Shown: in pieces, positions 13,673-15,953 of the stretch
Layout: each line of letters begins with the position of its first letter
Numbering within the stretch: the first letter of the stretch is position 1
Assembly (NCBI GenBank): GCA_002493325.1
Contig: DKYL01000014.1
Span: 1-15,953 of the forward strand
Source of the DNA: Ruminococcaceae bacterium UBA7101
GTDB lineage: Bacteria; Bacillota; Clostridia; Oscillospirales; Acutalibacteraceae
DNA: 15,953 nt
Reading direction: 5' to 3'
Made by a program: the position numbers and the translations under genes
Notes under the pieces: generated by a model
Told to the model about the DNA's origin: nothing
The model's input: only the letters and a program-made list of their open reading frames with translations
The model's database searches: none

Positions 13673-13748
13673 TTTGATGTAAGTTTGATGTAAAGATGTA
13701 ATTTTCGGCGTTTTTCAAAGTCCTCAAACCCGCATAAATAGGGACTTT
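13673..13748. other. Repeat-rich spacer after lysS, candidate element boundary
   Basis: TTTGATGTAA occurs twice (13673-13682 and 13684-13693), 11 bp apart, and GATGTAA a third time at 13695-13701. Next to it AAAGTCC (13717-13723) pairs with GGACTTT (13742-13748), a hairpin reaching the lysS stop codon. Direct repeats beside an inverted repeat at the end of a housekeeping gene are how integrase arm and core sites can look, and the gene content changes from host to element here. No matching second site is visible in the window, so the att assignment is only a suggestion. Confidence 0.3.
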
Positions 13749-15593
13749 TTAGCCTTTTTCGTTTGGTAAGGACTTCATCGTGGGGAACAGCAGTACATCA
13801 CGGATGGAGTAGCTGTTTGTAAGAAGCATAACCAGTCTGTCGATACCGATGCCAAGACCGCCTGTGGGAGGCATACCATACTCAAGCGCAGTAACGAAAT
13901 CGTGGTCAATCATATTCGCCTCGTCATCACCTGCCTCACGCAGCTTCATCTGTGCCTCAAAGCGTGACATCTGGTCAATGGGGTCATTAAGCTCTGAATA
14001 AGCATTGCCGTACTCACCGCCGAGAATGAACAGCTCAAAACGCTCGGTAAGAACAGGACAGTCAGGCTTTCTCTTGGTAAGCGGAGAAATCTCAACAGGA
14101 TAATCCATAATGAAGGTTGGCTGAACAAGGTTTGCCTCAACAAATTCTTCAAAGAAGGAATTGAGAATGTCACCCCAGGTTGCCTTGCCGTTTTCAATTT
14201 CAATGCCCTTTTCTTTAGCAATTTCAATTGCCTTTTCGTTATCGCTCATAAAGTCGGCAAAGTTAACACCGCTGTATTTTTCAACAGCCTCAACCATTGT
14301 CATTCTTGCAAAAGGCGTTTCAAGGTCAATTTCCGTACCATTGAAAACAATATGAAGACTGTCACAAACCTCATTTGCTGCATTGCGGATAATGTTCTCG
14401 GCAATATCCATCATACCGTGGTAATCAGTGAATGCCTGATAAAGCTCAATACAGGTAAACTCAGGATTATGTCTTACATCCATACCCTCGTTTCTGAAAT
14501 TTCTGCCGATTTCATAAACACGCTCCATACCGCCGACGATAAGACGCTTTAGGTAAAGCTCCGTTGCGATACGAAGGTACATATCCATATCAAGCGTATT
14601 ATGGTGTGTGATGAACGGTCTTGCAGATGCACCGCCTGCGATAACGTTGAGCATTGGTGTTTCAACCTCAATAAAGCCGAGATTGTCAAGATATGCTCTG
14701 ATGGATGAAATGATTTTTGAACGCTTGATGAAGGTATCCTTAACATCAGGATTCATAATCATATCAAGATAGCGCTTTCTGTAACGTGTATCTGTATCTG
14801 TCAGACCGTGGAATTTTTCAGGCAGCGGAAGAAGTGACTTTGAAAGAAGTCTGATTTCCTGTGCGTGAACAGAAATTTCACCCGTTCTTGTTTTGAAAAC
14901 AAAGCCCTTAACCTCAACAATATCGCCTAAATCCCAGCTTTTGAATTCTTTGAACTTGTCCTCACCGATGTCATTCATTCTTACATAAGCCTGAATACGA
15001 CCGTTTCTGTCCTGCACATCAATAAAGTTTGCCTTGCCCATATCACGCCATGTCATAATACGACCTGCTATGGTAACGTCCTTTTCCTCAAGCTCATCAA
15101 AGTTCGCCTTGATTTCATCACTGTGGTGTGTCTGGGTTGCAAGGGTGATTTCAAACGGGTCGTTGCCTGCAGCCTGCATAGCCTTAAGCTTGTCTATTCT
15201 GATTTGCTTCTGCTCATTCTCACTGAGAACAACCTCTGCCATAGCCATTGGAGCAGCGTTTGCATTGTTACCGATTTTTTCAATCATATCCAACACCTCT
15301 GCCTCACTGTCAGCACTGCCGCTGAGCGCCACAGCACCTGTCTGTAAAAACAGAGTATACTTAACCTTATCTCCGTCAGCCTCAATCAGATATTTAGGAT
15401 TTGTTTTTTCCTCATCACCTGCAAGGGTGTTCTGCATCTTCATTCTGCTGTTCTTCTTAACAGCCTTAACGCCCCTCTTGCATTCATCCTCTTTTTCAAA
15501 AACAGGACTTTTGCCGACACAGTTATCGTCGATTAAAAATTCAAAAGTGAAAGTACCGTCACCCGCCTTGGTGATTTCAAACTTCCCTGCCAT
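13749..15593 (-). CDS. lysS: Lysyl-tRNA synthetase, class II, with N-terminal DUF1508/YegP-like extension
   Basis: 614 residues, about 110 longer than usual bacterial LysRS. The core starts near residue 120 (QIRIDKLKAMQAAGNDPFEI), followed by an OB-fold anticodon-binding domain (about 172-250) and the class II catalytic domain: motif 1 (GFIEVETPML, 306-315), motif 2 (GMERVYEIGRNFRNEGMD with RHNPEFT, 355-380) and motif 3 (GGLGIGIDRLVMLL, 578-591). It charges tRNA-Lys in the cytoplasm. Residues 1-50 (KFEITKAGDGTFTFEF, then CKRGVKAVKKN) look like a DUF1508/YegP unit, and 66-110 like a degenerate second one. GAGG is eight bases before ATG and the frame is unbroken, so the fusion is real in this sequence. 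Internal Met116/Met118 could give a shorter form. It lies 20 bases after greA, in one operon. Confidence 0.95.
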   Translation of the reverse strand: MAGKFEITKAGDGTFTFEFLIDDNCVGKSPVFEKEDECKRGVKAVKKNSRMKMQNTLAGDEEKTNPKYLIEADGDKVKYTLFLQTGAVALSGSADSEAEVLDMIEKIGNNANAAPMAMAEVVLSENEQKQIRIDKLKAMQAAGNDPFEITLATQTHHSDEIKANFDELEEKDVTIAGRIMTWRDMGKANFIDVQDRNGRIQAYVRMNDIGEDKFKEFKSWDLGDIVEVKGFVFKTRTGEISVHAQEIRLLSKSLLPLPEKFHGLTDTDTRYRKRYLDMIMNPDVKDTFIKRSKIISSIRAYLDNLGFIEVETPMLNVIAGGASARPFITHHNTLDMDMYLRIATELYLKRLIVGGMERVYEIGRNFRNEGMDVRHNPEFTCIELYQAFTDYHGMMDIAENIIRNAANEVCDSLHIVFNGTEIDLETPFARMTMVEAVEKYSGVNFADFMSDNEKAIEIAKEKGIEIENGKATWGDILNSFFEEFVEANLVQPTFIMDYPVEISPLTKRKPDCPVLTERFELFILGGEYGNAYSELNDPIDQMSRFEAQMKLREAGDDEANMIDHDFVTALEYGMPPTGGLGIGIDRLVMLLTNSYSIRDVLLFPTMKSLPNEKG

Positions 15594-15613
15594 ATAACTT
15601 ACCTCTTTTTTAA

Positions 15614-15953
15614 TTATTCTACTGACTTAATCTCAAGCTCAAGATTGCCGATAGGTGCTTCAACAACAACAGTTTCGCCCTTCTTTGCACCCATTAATGC
15701 CTTGCCGACAGGGCTTTCATCACTGATTTTGCCCTCAGCAGGATTTGACTGAGCAAAGCCTACAATCTCATAGGTTGCCTCAACCTGATCATTTTTTCTG
15801 ATAACAGTAACCTTTGAGCCCATGCTTACGGTATCTGAGCTGACTGAGTCAATAATAACAGCGTTATCAAGCTGGTATTCAAGCTCACTGATACGTGCCT
15901 CGATCTTAGCCTGCTCTGATTTTGCTTCATCATATTCACTGTTTTCGGAAAGG
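15614..15953 (-). CDS. greA: Transcription elongation factor GreA (5' end outside window)
   Basis: The 3' 112 codons are present; the gene runs off the right edge. LSENSEYDEAKSEQAKIEAR is the end of the coiled-coil with the conserved GreA pattern, followed by ARISELEYQLDNAVIID and the C-terminal FKBP-like domain (GSKVTVIRKNDQ, SPVGKALMGAKKGETV). GreA binds the secondary channel of RNA polymerase and stimulates cleavage of backtracked RNA. A full protein has about 158 residues, so some 45 are missing. An internal ATG at 15823 is not the start, since the conserved frame continues upstream. greA followed by lysS is a common Clostridia pairing. Confidence 0.95.
   Translation of the reverse strand, partial: LSENSEYDEAKSEQAKIEARISELEYQLDNAVIIDSVSSDTVSMGSKVTVIRKNDQVEATYEIVGFAQSNPAEGKISDESPVGKALMGAKKGETVVVEAPIGNLELEIKSVE

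Noticed and set aside
13490..13693. A 67-codon plus-strand ORF in the spacer after lysS
   Set aside because: It has no ribosome binding site, crosses a clear terminator hairpin, and has no recognisable sequence.
15614..15823. A 69-residue protein starting at an internal ATG
   Set aside because: It is only the C-terminal part of GreA; the conserved coiled-coil frame continues upstream to the edge of the window.
1..15953. Search for tRNA, rRNA genes and CRISPR arrays
   Set aside because: No cloverleaf with the GTTCGA-type T-arm pattern, no rRNA motifs and no regularly spaced repeats were seen on either strand by eye.

Overview
This 15.95-kb window looks like chromosome of a gut-type Clostridia (Oscillospiraceae/Ruminococcaceae style Firmicute) with a mosaic integrative conjugative element lying against a housekeeping operon. 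The evidence is strong GGAGG ribosome binding sites, several TTG/GTG starts, a greA-lysS operon, and ICE families typical of gut Clostridia (DUF3848, DUF3991/Toprim, YodL/DUF3846, class B sortase, CHAP hydrolase, cysteine-rich KTR). Almost every gene is on the minus strand, so the layout is described from high to low coordinates.

Housekeeping end (13.75-15.95 kb): the 3' part of greA, then lysS. The lysyl-tRNA synthetase is unusually long, because about 112 extra residues at its N-terminus resemble a tandem DUF1508/YegP module. The 245-bp spacer after lysS holds a terminator, a small hairpin and iterated GATGTAA repeats. It is the likely host/element boundary.

Element backbone (6.9-13.5 kb): a four-repeat zinc-ribbon (DUF4379-type) protein fused to an AT-rich C-terminal domain with a HEPN RX4H motif and AbiU2-like appearance; two DUF3848-type proteins in tandem; a DUF3991/Toprim protein; a YodL/DUF3846 protein coupled to it by an ATGA overlap; a class B sortase without its membrane anchor; and a membrane-anchored CHAP peptidoglycan hydrolase. 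A terminator (6901-6922) closes this block.

Cargo module (0.7-6.9 kb): a small excisionase-like HTH gene with a near-consensus promoter, an OmpR-type response regulator and sensor kinase, two FtsX/MacB-type permeases, an ABC ATPase, an unrecognised 55-residue protein and a KTR zinc-knuckle protein. The promoters of the regulator gene and the permease operon share the same direct-repeat box (two half-sites 11 bp apart, ending exactly 9 bp before the -10). This predicts that the regulator controls both itself and the transporter.

Left end (0-0.65 kb): an XRE regulator on the plus strand, converging on the KTR gene across shared terminators, and an upstream region with two hairpins and a 17-codon mini-ORF. 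No integrase, relaxase, VirD4 or VirB4 gene is visible, so either the element continues to the left or only part of it is here. The strongest novelty candidates are the zinc-ribbon/HEPN fusion (possible abortive-infection effector), the extended LysRS, and the two-promoter regulatory circuit.
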